Assembly (NCBI RefSeq): GCF_964355755.1
Contig: NC_092670.1
Span: forward strand, 6,909,001 to 6,973,000
Direction: 5' to 3'
Source: Antedon mediterranea
Taxonomy: Eukaryota; Echinodermata; Crinoidea; Comatulida; Antedonidae
DNA: 64,000 nucleotides
The notes beneath the pieces are model-generated. The model did no database searches. It was given only the letters and a program-made list of their open reading frames with translations, and was not told the origin of the DNA. A program made the position numbers and the translations under genes. Shown piece by piece: positions 22,311 to 32,462 of this stretch. Numbering within the stretch: the first letter of the stretch is position 1; each line of letters begins with the position of its first letter.

Positions 22311-22964
22311 AGTTTTATTTCCATACTTTCTTTACAATACAATTCCATAAGTAATAAAGCCAAGATTTTACCGTACCACCAGTTAGTGACGATGATTCGC
22401 TGTTGGTATGGAATGAAATAAAAGTAAATAAATGAATGCGACTACAGTAGTTTTAGGTAATTATAAATTGTGTTAGTAAGATCGACCAATTAACAAGTTT
22501 TACAAGTTTCTATATATTTTATATTATTATCTTACATAGGCTAGCACAATGGAAAAACTTTGGGAAAGATTTCAGCCTTGGATACCTACCTCATCTATCT
22601 CGGATGTACCGTGAAACGTAGATTTGATAAATTTAGCGTTTCCGATCGAATATTGTGGATATCACATGGTGATTTTTACATACTCGCGCGGTAAACTTGG
22701 CTTCCGGGTTCCCTGACATCCGAAAAAATGGTCGTTGGTGGCGACATTCAATATTTTTAATCCTCGATATGTTCGGAAAATACGGATACAGGCACATTGC
22801 GGGGCTGAAATGACTGGCTTTTACTTTACGTGTTAATTATAATTTGATGTTAGTGATTCAACTCATTATTTATTTAAATTTTTTAAGGCCGTTACTTTTT
22901 ACGAACTACTATGTGCTTTTAGTGATTAAACTAATCATAATTGTAAATTGTGACACCCACTCTT

Positions 22965-23050
22965 TAACAAGGCCACATACATGGCTGCAGTCGCGAGCTC
23001 AAGTTAGTATTTACCGACCAACCGACCGACCAACAAACCGACCGACATAG
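22965..23050 (+). repeat. Short member of the GACCGACA-type repeat family
   Basis: AACAAGGCCACATACATGGC, then ACCGACCAACCGACCGACC and CCGACATAGT match the layout of the longer copies at 14800-15625 (AACAAGGCCAATAGCCAT, then GACCGACAGACA units and GACATAGTGAACT). Confidence 0.5.
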
Positions 23051-23176
23051 TAAGCTGTTGAATGTTGAAAAAATGGCACAAACAATGGCATGCTTCCATA
23101 CATCAGGAAATTATTCGATAGAAATAGATAAATCAAATACTTTTATTAATGGAACATAAATGGGAGCTTTGTGTAT

Positions 23177-23307
23177 TGTGATGGGTTTGTCACATGGAAG
23201 TGAGCCCTCTAGAGTAAAGGGGGAGATGAATAAAGATGGACGACAACTACAACGTGTTTTGTTATGTTCTTATTGTTGGTTTCAGCCTAACGAGCGAGCC
23301 CGTAACA
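23177..23307 (+). mobile_element. Solo LTR of a Ty3/gypsy element
   Basis: 131 bp starting TGTGATGGG and ending CGTAACA, nearly identical over most of its length to the 3' LTR at 30122-30253 (shared GTGAGCCCTCTAGAGTAAA and CAGCCTAACGAGCGAGCC). GTAT precedes (23173-23176) and follows it, a possible 4-bp target duplication. No primer-binding site or internal sequence follows it, and the CACTA element starts 150 bp downstream, so it is not the 5' LTR of the Ty3 copy at 27428. Confidence 0.75.
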
Positions 23308-23640
23308 GTATATATAACTTGCTAATATGAACTGCATCAGACAGCTACCGATGAGAGATTGTCCAAGGGATACTCAGGAAGATCAAAAGCATCAGAGTAA
23401 TTATACGTCTGGAAAGAATATTTATAAAATAAATTAAAATAAGTACCAACACCACTACACTGTAAAAAATAACTGGGATTTTACACCATTATTTGCGTCA
23501 TTTTATTTCCTCAATGAGGTAAACTCCACTTTTTCTTAATTTGTGGTGTAAAATATAAGATATAGCAGTGGAAAATTATAATATTGCTTGGTTTGGGGTA
23601 ATCTTTTAAGGTTACACTTTCGATCTGGGTGAAGTCCGAC

Positions 23641-25559
23641 CAGGGGTGGCGCCAGGATCTTCCCGACGCGGGGGCTACATTCCCCGACGAGGGGGCTATG
23701 CGAGCGAAGCGAGCATCACAAGGCTGGGGGCCAGGGGGCCGCCAAGGGCCCCCGGTGGGGGTCGAGGGGGCGGAGCCCCCGGAAGCAACGCGTTCTAGCG
23801 TCATTTGAGGTCATTTTAATCAGATTTAGGGTAGCCATTTTTTCCATTTTTTATAATGCATAAATAAAATACTGCGTGCAAAAAAACGATGCGCGATGAC
23901 TGTTTCAATCCATATTTTTCAATTTAAAAAATAAAAGTTCAAAGAAAATTTAGAAAAATAGAGTTGGAGGTCTCGGAAATTGGACTTATTATACTTCAAA
24001 ACATGAAACAAAATATATAAGTCCCTATCATGGTTGTGACTGAGCTAAGAAATGTTTGAAAAATAGAAATGTTTGAAAAATAGAGATGTTAGGTCCCGGA
24101 AAATGCATTTCTTGTACTTGACCAGCTTTATTGTTGGGGCTGAGCTAAGAAAATGTTTAAAACTAGAGCTGCAGGTCTTCAAAAAATTGCATTTTATACT
24201 TTGGAAACATCAGGCCCAGAGGCTTAAAAAACGCAAGCGTAGACCTTTTTCAGTTGGGGAAATAAGTTTATTCCTCCCAAGTGTATGCCTGCGTACCATC
24301 TGGACTTCCGGGTGGTGAGAAATTCATGACATACAGGACATTGAAAATTTAATAACTTAGCTAAGATGTTGGCTAAGCGAAAATGGCATGTTTTTTTGTT
24401 TAGTAATGGATGGAATATTTATTTTAGGTGCCCCACGGTACAGAAGGTTACTTGTAAATTAAAAAATTGGTGAACATACGAACAATTAACATAATTCGTT
24501 TTTGCTGTAGTGTAGCGTACGTTGACACAGTACACGACGTAACCGGTAAACTTCGTCTGGAAAATAACTACAGTACACATTTTGGTCCCTGGATGGAACA
24601 TGATATCACGACCCAGCGTTGAACGATTCGTACAAAGGGATACCGCCAGACAAGTGCGTACCTACAGCTATTGTTTATTAGTAAGTTAGATCGCTGGCAA
24701 TAATGAATGCATATAAAGTGCATAATATCACTCTGACGTACTCTCACGGTCAATGAAACGTCGAGGTTTTCTAGGCGCTGAAGCTACGACGTGAACGCGA
24801 ACGAATTATATTCCCCGACAAAAAGTACCCGAACCGTCGGTAACTTCGCCTGGAAAATAACTACATTACACATTTTGGTCCCTGGATGGAACTTGATATC
24901 ACGCGTCTCGACCCAACGTTGAACGATTCGTACAAAGGGATACCGCCAGACAAGTGCGTACCTAGCTAATGTTTAGTAGTAAGTTAGATCGCTGGCAATA
25001 ATGAATGCATATAAAGTGCATAATATCACTCTGACGTATTCTCACGGTCAATGAAACGTCGCGGTTTTCTAGGCGCTGAAGCTACCAAGTGAACGCGAAC
25101 GTTTTTTACTGTATATTATATTCCCCGACAAAAAGTACCCGTGTTCCCTTCGGTAACCGTCGGTAAACTTCGCCTGGAAAATAACTACATTACACATTTT
25201 GGTCCCTGGATGGAACATGATATCACGCGTCTCGACCCAACGGTGAACGATTCGTACAAAGTGATACCGCCAAACAAGTGCGTACTAGCTATTGTTTAGT
25301 AGTTAGATCTCTGGCAATAATGAATGCATAAAAGTGCATAATAGCCCTCTGACGTACTCTCACGGTCAATGGAACGTCGTGGTTTTCTAGGCGCTGAAGC
25401 TATATGAAGTGAACGCGAACGTTTTTTACTGTATATTATATTCCCCGACAAAAAGTACCCGTGTTCCCCGACGGTGGGGCTAGGCTCCCCGATGAGGGGG
25501 CTAGAGCCCCCGTAGCCCAGAGCCCCCGTAGCCCCCCCCCCCCGCTGGCGCCACCACTG
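23641..25559 (+). mobile_element. Non-autonomous hAT transposon, copy 1
   Basis: 1,919 bp with inverted ends CAGGGGTGGCGCCAG (left) and the complement of CAGTGGTGGCGCCAG (right), flanked by the 8-bp direct repeat AGTCCGAC (23633-23640 and 25560-25567). CAG(G/T)GGTGG ends and 8-bp duplications are hallmarks of hAT. No transposase is encoded. GC-rich, self-complementary blocks (GGGGGC/GCCCCC) lie next to both ends, and three 310-320 bp tandem units fill the right half. It interrupts the leader region of the CACTA element. The same family occurs in inverse orientation at 52932-55737. Confidence 0.88.
24470..25460. repeat. Tandem array of three ~310-320 bp units inside hAT copy 1
   Basis: The anchor TTCCCCGACAAAAAGTACCC occurs at 24811, 25121 and 25441. 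Each unit also holds ATTTTGGTCCCTGGATGGAA, CGTACAAAG(G/T)GATACCGCC, AATAATGAATGCATA and ACGGTCAATG(A/G)AACGTCG. The same three units, inverted, fill 53030-53960 in hAT copy 2, so the array predates the spread of this family. Confidence 0.88.
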
Positions 25560-26159
25560 AGTCCGACGGTTACACTTGCAAAAGGGATAAACTTTTCTTG
25601 ATACGAAGAAGGTATCACAATGCGAAGAAAGTTTTCCCCCAAAAATGCGTGAACAGTTTCTCCAAAAGCGCGAGAATTGTGGTTACCCAGAAAGCACGGA
25701 AACTGCAAGGAAAGAATATCATCTACACCAAATCTACATGCGCCACGCGAGTGATTGTCGTCGTGACAGATTTTTTTGGTAAGTTTTGATTTATAAATAT
25801 TTATAAATAAAAAGGCTTGTATAAAGGCAAAACCTACAGGTTAACGTAAGAAAATGTTGTTATTTACTAGGAAATTGTCAAATGAGAGCTAAGACTAAAA
25901 TAAGAATCTAACAATACATCATAGCCTACACTATTCATTGTAAGCTACGAACAACGTGTTAGGCCTATCTTGTCTCTCGGGAGTGCATGCTCTCAGAAGG
26001 GAGGTATACCTCCCCGCTAGAGTATCACATGATTCAATACCCGTATAGGCCTACCAGCGATACGCCATATGACAAGTAACTTTTCTTAACTCAAGACTAG
26101 ATGATGCCTGCACGCTAGCTATATGACCTACTACAGTAGGCCTAGGCATATGCTTTACC

Positions 26160-26186
26160 AGGGAAGAGTTAAATTAACTCTTCCCT
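26160..26186. other. Perfect 13-bp-arm palindrome
   Basis: AGGGAAGAGTTAA, one base, then its exact complement. It sits in the leader or first intron of the CACTA transposase gene, between a possible donor at 25781 (TTTTTG|GTAAG) and the coding region. A hairpin or a binding site are both possible; no further evidence. Confidence 0.6.
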
Positions 26187-26372
26187 GACTGTACTAACTA
26201 CTAGAGAAAACAGCTAAATTTATATTTAAGATGTTCATACATTTATTATAATTATTTTTAATTGCAATTTGATTATATTTTTCAGATGCTGAACAGTTTT
26301 TTTCAGTATTATTGTTTATGAATGATAATGATATAAATGCAAGTACTATTTACAATGTTTTTATAGATTAGT

Positions 26373-27427
26373 ATGATATATAATTGCTCTATATGTGGAT
26401 TATTTGAATCATATACAATTTGTAAACTAATTTCTCGCATATCATTTAACCATGGATTTAATCCTAATTTTTATGTTACTTGTGGTTTAGACAATTGTTT
26501 AAAAACCTTTAGAAACGTTGGTTCTTACAAGTCTCACTTGTATAGGAAGCATAGAGAACATTTTAAGATTCAGGATGACACTCTCCATGAGCACATATAC
26601 AAATGTCCGGTTTGCATTTCTACTGTTATTTCCATCAAAGAAACTATCAATCATCTTAAAATCCATATTTTTTAGATTGGTTCATTGCAATGTCCCATTC
26701 AAGACTGTAATTCAGTTCAACATTTACACTCTTCATTAAGAGCACACATTAGTAGGAATCATAAAAATGTCACATGTGCCAACCTAAAACCACAATGGAA
26801 ATGTGAAGATGAAGAACATGATATATTAGATGATGAGCACATTGATGATTATCCAGTAGAATTGCGAACACCTGTACCCAATGTGTTTACAGCTTAGCTT
26901 TAGTTTTGTTAAAACTTGAAGCCATAGAATTAGTTCCTCGGTCAACAATCCAAAAAATTCTTGTATCTCTAAATGAATTAATTTCACTATGTAATCAACA
27001 AGTTGGTATTTCCCTACAGAATATTTTTGGAGGTTTAAATCTTTCTAGATTTGAAGAAGAAAGCATCTGTGAGACAGTTGAACAGGGTGTTTTTCAAAAT
27101 GCCTTTGACTCTCTGAAAACTGATTTTTTAAGAAGGAAATTTTACGAAAAAACTTTTCAATTTGTAGAACCTATTCAGTATAAACTTGAAGATAATAATA
27201 GCAACAAATGTTTTTATTATTTTCCTGTTTTAAAGACTATTCAGTCTGTGTTAGGTGATCCCGATAAACTAGAACATATTTTTAATTCGGTCAATGATGA
27301 CAATCCAGATTATGTTTTGTCACATTTCACTGATGGGAGTTTTTACAAAAACAAAAGACTACCAGAGCCATGGATTCGATGTGTGTTGTATTTCAACGAA
27401 TTTGAAGTAGTTAATCCACTGGGTGCT
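26373..27427 (+). pseudogene. CACTA/EnSpm transposase, N-terminal part (interrupted)
   Basis: The first frame (26373-26675) has C2H2-like fingers: CSICG, CGLDNCLKTF..HLYRKH, CPVC..HLKIH. After an in-frame TAG it goes on with CPIQDC..LRAHISRNHK (to 26897), shifts frame near 26893, and continues with LKLEAIELVPRSTIQKIL, YYFPVLKTIQSVLGD, VLSHFTDGSFYKNK, VLYFNEFEVVNPLG. N-terminal fingers followed by this core are typical of animal EnSpm transposases. The frame stops matching exactly at NPLGA, where the Ty3 element begins, and resumes at 30254 with HTKKHK. Non-functional: one stop, one frameshift, one insertion. Confidence 0.75.
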
Positions 27428-27993
27428 ATGGGTAAAGCCCAAGAGGTATTTCTGCATTGGCTGATGATCAATGTGAAAGCTATGATGCGGTTAAAACTGC
27501 TGTTTTGTCAGCTTATGAGTTAGTTCCAGAGGCGTATCGTCAGAAATTTAGGAACTTAGGTAAACCTTATGATCAAAAGTTTACAGAATTTGCACGTAAG
27601 AAGCAGATTCTTTTTGATAGATGATGTAGTTCGGAAGGAGTAAACGGTGAATTTGGAAAGCTTCGCGAGCTTATGTTAGTTGAGGAGTTTAAGTCTTGTT
27701 CTCCTACTGAAGTTTGTACACATCTAGAGGAGCAGAAAGTTGATAATTTAATGAAAGCGGCTTCTGTTGCCGATAATTATGTGCTCACGCACAAGGTGGT
27801 GGATACCAAATCGGTTTTAAAATTTGTTGATGATTCTAAGGTCCAAAGTCAGAAAACCACAGTTAATAGTAGTAGTAAATTTGTCAGAACTTGTTTTTAC
27901 TGCAAGAAAAAGGGTCATATAAAGGCAGATTGCTTGCTGTTTCAAAGCAAATCTAAAGGGGATAATAAGAAACTCAATCACTTCCAAACACGT
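27428..27993 (+). pseudogene. Gag fragment with SCAN-like capsid segment and CCHC knuckle
   Basis: Pieced from three frames: MGKAQEVF, YELVPEAYRQKFRNLG, FTEFARKKQILFD, then LMLVEEFKSCSPTEVCTHLEE, AASVADNYVLTHK and CFYCKKKGHIKADC. The middle has the helical pattern that relates Gmr1-type gypsy capsids to the vertebrate SCAN domain; the last is a CCHC zinc knuckle. A stop (TGATGT near 27622) and a frameshift near 27470 disable it. The N-terminal part of gag is missing together with the 5' LTR. Confidence 0.7.
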
Positions 27994-28123
27994 TAGTAAA
28001 TACAGTCCCGTTGAAAGTGACAGAGAGTCATGACGTTGATGAAAGTGAGAAGTTGATCCTATCTTCAGGTCCGGAAAAAGTGCGAAAGCTATTTAGCCTT
28101 TCCTCTCTAAAGGTTCTGTAGCA

Positions 28124-29970
28124 TTGATCAACGATGTGAATCTGAGTAAAGTTCGTGTCTTAAGAGACACAGGGGCGTCACAATCCCTGATAATAGAATC
28201 GGCATTGTCATTTTCAAACGAGTCTTCTGCTGGAGCAAGTGTGCTCATTCAAGGTGTTGAAGGGGGTTATAAGGAAGTCCCACTTCATGTAATTTGGATT
28301 GAAACAGATTGTTAGCGGAGATTTTGTTGTCGGTGTCGTTCCGAGTCTTCCACTATGGGGTGTCACACTCCTTTTGGGGAATGATTTGGCCGGAGACAGA
28401 GTGACAGTAGAACCGGTTGTGTGCAAGAGTCCTGTTGAAGACGAAAGCAATAGTGATACCTGTACGTCAACACCAGTTACGTGTGTTGTTGAAGAGAATT
28501 CTGAAGAGTTTGGGGATCCTGATACATGTGTTAAGTTCAGTAATTCAGATTTCCTTGCAAACATTGAAGAAAAAGTTGGTCATTTATCTCGCGATCGTAA
28601 GGTTGAAATTGTTAGTTTGATATTTGGAAATCTGCAGTTGTTTTCCGATGTTCCAGGTCGAACGAACTTAGTGGAGCATGACGTTAAGACAGCTGATTGT
28701 TCACCAATAAAACAAAATCCATATAGAGCAAATCCATTCAAGATGAAGATATTACAAAATGAGATTGATTACATGATTAAGAATGATATAATCAAGCCTA
28801 GTTGCAGTGCTTGGAGTTCTCCATGTATATTAGTTCCAAAGCCAGATAAATCGTATCGTTTTTGTACTGATTATCTGAAGGTTAATGCCAAATCTACTAC
28901 AGATTCATATCCCATACCGAGGATAGATGACTGTATTGATCGTGTGGGTAGTGCTAATTTTGTCAGTAAATTTGATCTTCTAAAGGGTTACTGGCAAATT
29001 TCTTTAACCGAGCGAGCAAAAGAAGTGTCAGCTTTTGTAACTCCCATGGGTCTTTATCAGTATAAAGTCATGCCTTTCGGTTTAAAGAATGCACCAGCCA
29101 CGTTCCAGAGATTGGTTAATGGTATAATTTTAGGGTTGGAGGGCTGTGAAGCTTATATAGACGGTTTGGTTGTTTATAATGATACATGGGATGTTCATGT
29201 GCAGAGAATTAAGGCATTGTTTGTCAGGTTGACAGCTGCAAATTTGACAGTAAATTTGGCGAAAAGCGAGTTTTTCCTGTGCAGAAATTGTGTTCTTAGG
29301 TCATAAAGTTGGTTGCGGAAAAGTGAAACCATTAAGTGCTAAGATTAAGGCAGTCTGTGATTTCCCAGTTCCAAAGAGTAAGCAGGAGTTAATGCGGTTC
29401 CTGGGAATGGCTGGGTTTTATCGACGTTTTTGCAGTAGTTTCTCAATGCTTGTAGCTCCATTAACGAATCTGCTGAAAAAGAATGCGAGTTTTGTGTGGT
29501 TGGAGGAATGCAATAATGCGTTCATTAAAGTTAAAGCGATGTTATCAAACAAACCGGTGTTGATGGCTCCACAATTTGATAAACAGTTCTTGTTAATGAT
29601 TGATGCCAGTGATGTTGGTTCTGGTGCTGTGTTGGCGCAAACAGACGAGAATGGTGTTGACAAGCCTGTGTGTTTCTATTCGAGAAAATTCAACCAGCAT
29701 GAGAAGCGTTATTCTACTGTTGAGAAGGAGACATTAGCTTTGATGTCAGCGTTAAAGCACTTTGAAGTGTATCTTGGATCTACTCCGTTTCCAATTGTAG
29801 TTTGGACTGACCGCAACCCATTAACGTTCTTGGCAGGAATGAAGGACAAGAATCAACGCTTGTTGAGATGGAGTTTAGCAGTTCAAGAAATGAATCTGGA
29901 AATTCATCATATCAGAAAAAAAGACAATTTTGTAGCTGACGCATTAATGGCATACACGGATTTAAAGTAA
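28124..29970 (+). pseudogene. Pol fragment: protease, reverse transcriptase, RNase H
   Basis: Protease shows LRDTGASQSLI near 28150. Reverse transcriptase shows WSSPCILVPKPDKSYRFC, SKFDLLKGYWQI, MPFGLKNAPATFQR and AYIDGLVVY, where YIDD is expected, so the second catalytic Asp is replaced by Gly. RNase H shows MIDASDVGSG, YSTVEKETLA, TDRNPLTFL and VADAL. Frameshifts occur near 28315 and in a T run near 29272. The order gag-PR-RT-RH without integrase ends at TAA 29970. The copy cannot transpose by itself. Confidence 0.82.
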
Positions 29971-30121
29971 AGTAATTATAACTTGTGAAATTTTAAAGAA
30001 GCAGTTGAAGTAAATTCATATCAATGACCTGTTAAAATAACTACTGTATAAGAAAAGATTTAAGATCTTATAGTAAACAGTTATAAGTTTAATCATATCA
30101 AACTTTCTTTAAGTGGGGGTG

Positions 30122-30253
30122 TGTGATAATTTGTAACACGGAAGTGAGCCCTCTAGAGTAAAAGAGAGGAGATGAATAAAGATGGACGACAACTACAACG
30201 TGTTTTGTTATGTTCTTATTGTTGGTTTCAGCCTAACGAGCGAGCCCGTAACA
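30122..30253 (+). repeat. 3' LTR of the Ty3 element
   Basis: 132 bp, TGTGATAAT...GTAACA, preceded by the polypurine tract and followed by the GTGCT duplication. It contains GATGAATAAAGATGG, which includes an AATAAA poly(A) signal. It matches the solo LTR at 23177-23307, with most differences in the first 40 bp. The ORF that starts at 30172 inside it is only a fusion of LTR with the transposase remnant. Confidence 0.85.
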
Positions 30254-31778
30254 GTGCTCATACGAAAAAACACAAGATGGCTGGTTTCTATTTCATTATT
30301 GACAATCTTGGTGATCAAAGAAATTCTCAACTAAAGTCTATTTATCTTGCGATTATGTGTCCTTCTAAGTATTTGACTATTGAATATTCAGAAAAAATTT
30401 TAACTCCTCTTTTGCAAGATTTTGAAGTACTTGAAAGAGAGGGAATTGTTGTAGATCAACAGCACCTAAGAGGTTCTCTTGTTTTTGTAGCTGGTGACAA
30501 CCTTGGTCAGCATTTTCTTGGAGGATTTTATGAAAGTTTTGCATCTACAGTTCAAAGGCCATGTAGATTTTGCTTATGTATAAACACTGGTATGCAGAAA
30601 AATTTTATTCCATCAGAATTTGTTCTTCGAAATGAAAAAAATTATGACAGACATGTATCAATTGTACAAGATGATCCAACAGTTGCAAATCAATATGGTG
30701 TTAAATATAAGTCACTTCTTAACTCCTTACCTTCATTTCATGTCACTTCTGGTTTGCCTGCTGATTGTATGTATGACATCTTAGAAGGGGTAATTCCATA
30801 TGAACTCAGTTTGATTTTAAATTCTTTGATTAAAGGTGGATTTGTCACAATTAACTACATTAATAAACAGATCAAGTCATTTAAATATGGTCCATTAGAT
30901 AAGAGGAATAAACCAGTTATTCTTCATGTAAAGGGAAATACTGTAAAAGTAAAACAAAATGCTGCAATGAACTGGTGTCTCATAAGACTACTGCCATTAT
31001 TAATTGGGACCAAAATTCCTGAAAATTTGAAGCAGTGTGTTGAGATTATATTTTACCCTTCTATCACCATAGGTGTAGCTGTAAATCTGAACTATATTGT
31101 TCAGACAAATCTTGAGATGTTTAAAGAACTCTACCCAGATAATAGAATAAAACCTAAACAACATTATATGCTTCATTATCCTGATCAGATACTTACGTAT
31201 GGTCCTTTAAAGTCAACATGGACAATGCGATTTGAGGCAAAACACTCATATTGTAAGCGTGTTTTACAAACATCTAAGAATTTCAAAAATCCATGTAAAA
31301 CAATTTCAAAGAAGCATCAGTACAAAATGGCTTATATGGCAGTAGGATCTGAATCAAACCCAGAAAGCATTGATATTAAACGTATTACTAATGATATTTT
31401 AGAACTATATCCTGAAGACGTTAAACAACAACTATAAATGCAATGAATATAAATTCACACACAGTGTGCAGTTGCAATAATGCCTATGTTAAGGGAATTC
31501 AATATAAAACGGGAATGTTTGTTGTTATTGGAGTAAGAGAGGATGAACCTATATTTGGTTACATATGGAAGATAATTGTCGATCAAGATTCCCTGTGTCT
31601 TGTCACTCACAATGTGGAATCTATTTACTCACACCATTTGTCAGCATATAATGTCAATACAACACAAGATCTCACAGTAATCAGGCAATCGCACTTGTTA
31701 TCATTTTATCCTTTATCAGCCTACATGGTTAATGGGCGTAAATTTGTGTCTTTAAAGTTCTATATTTGCAATGAATAA
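30254..31778 (+). pseudogene. CACTA/EnSpm transposase, C-terminal part
   Basis: Continues the transposase after the Ty3 insertion: HTKKHKMAGFYFIIDNLGDQ, FVAGDNLGQHFLGGF, CRFCLC, LPADCMYDILEGVIPYEL, KPKQHYMLHYPDQI, FEAKHSYCKR. The GDN and DxLEG motifs fit the TNP2-type DDE core. The frame stops at TAA 31437. A second stretch, 31443-31778, encodes the usual C-terminal tail (FGYIWKI, HHLSAYNV, YPLSAYMVNGRKFVSLKFYI), so the 31437 stop looks like damage, although a two-ORF layout cannot be excluded. The true start of this part is 30254, not the ATG inside the LTR. Confidence 0.82.
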
Positions 31779-32138
31779 TTTTCCTTTGTGAACTTTTCTG
31801 CTGAAGTCTGTTTCCTGTGATTAATTTTTCATTGTATAGAAAATTGTATATTTTTGGTGAAAATTTAAGAAAAAAATAGTGTTGGCTACATTTTTAGATT
31901 ATTATTTTTTCTGATTATACCATATTAAAAATTATGTAACAGTTTTCGAAAGTCAGTATTATAAAAATATTGGAATTTCTTATATTGCAACAAATCCTAA
32001 CATTTTAAACAAAATTATAAAATAGTGATTTATGCAGCAACATTAAATTGGCTTTGACTGACCTTTTATACTCTTAGTTACAGAATGGAAAAAAATTTTC
32101 TTGTAAAATATAAGATGAGTCAGAGAGTAATTGATGTT

Positions 32139-32462
32139 GGATTGATTTTTGCGCGCGCACTGCGCGTTAAATGTTATTGCGCACTCTTTTTGCCCGATTT
32201 CTGTTTTCTTGACTTACTTTTCAACTCGAAATTACGTTATACGAGCACGTCAAAAGTGACAGGCTACGCACGTGTAAATTAAAAAAATATAAATGTTTTT
32301 AAACATTTCAACATTTTTAAACATGTTCAGTAATTTCGGTCAGTATAGTTCACTATGTCGGTCGGTCGGTCTGTCTGTCTGTCTGTCTGTCGGTCTGTCT
32401 GTCGGTCCGGTATCACTATGCATTGTAGCACGCGACTTAATGGCTGTTGGCCTTGTTTCATT
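32139..32462 (-). repeat. Reverse copy of the GACCGACA-type repeat inside CACTA
   Basis: Complement of 14810-15115: CGCGCACTGCGCGTTAAATG, GTGACAGGCTACGCACGTG, then GGTCGGTCTGTCTGTC units and CCGGTATCACTATGCATTG. It lies just before, or in the start of, the second CACTA gene and may have replaced that gene's promoter or first exon boundary. Confidence 0.7.

Larger units (their letters stand above)
27428..30253 (+). mobile_element. Ty3/gypsy retrotransposon lacking 5' LTR and integrase
   Basis: The 5-bp repeat GTGCT lies on both sides (27423-27427, 30254-30258). Removing the element plus one repeat restores the transposase frame (NPLGA|HTKKHK). Inside are gag (27428-27993), protease, reverse transcriptase and RNase H (28124-29970), a polypurine tract (AAGTGGGGGTG, 30111-30121) and a 132-bp 3' LTR. 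No LTR or primer-binding site exists at the left end; the element starts directly inside gag. After RNase H (VADAL) only about 140 bp precede the polypurine tract, so there is no integrase there, nor between protease and reverse transcriptase. Confidence 0.82.

Noticed and set aside
30172-30253. Start of the transposase ORF at the ATG in the LTR
   Set aside because: The first 27 codons translate LTR sequence that also occurs in the solo LTR at 23177-23307. The real coding homology starts at 30254.
23177-30253. One complete Ty3 element bounded by the two LTRs
   Set aside because: The CACTA left end lies between them, the transposase N-terminal part fills 26373-27427, and GTGCT duplications place the Ty3 left border at 27428.
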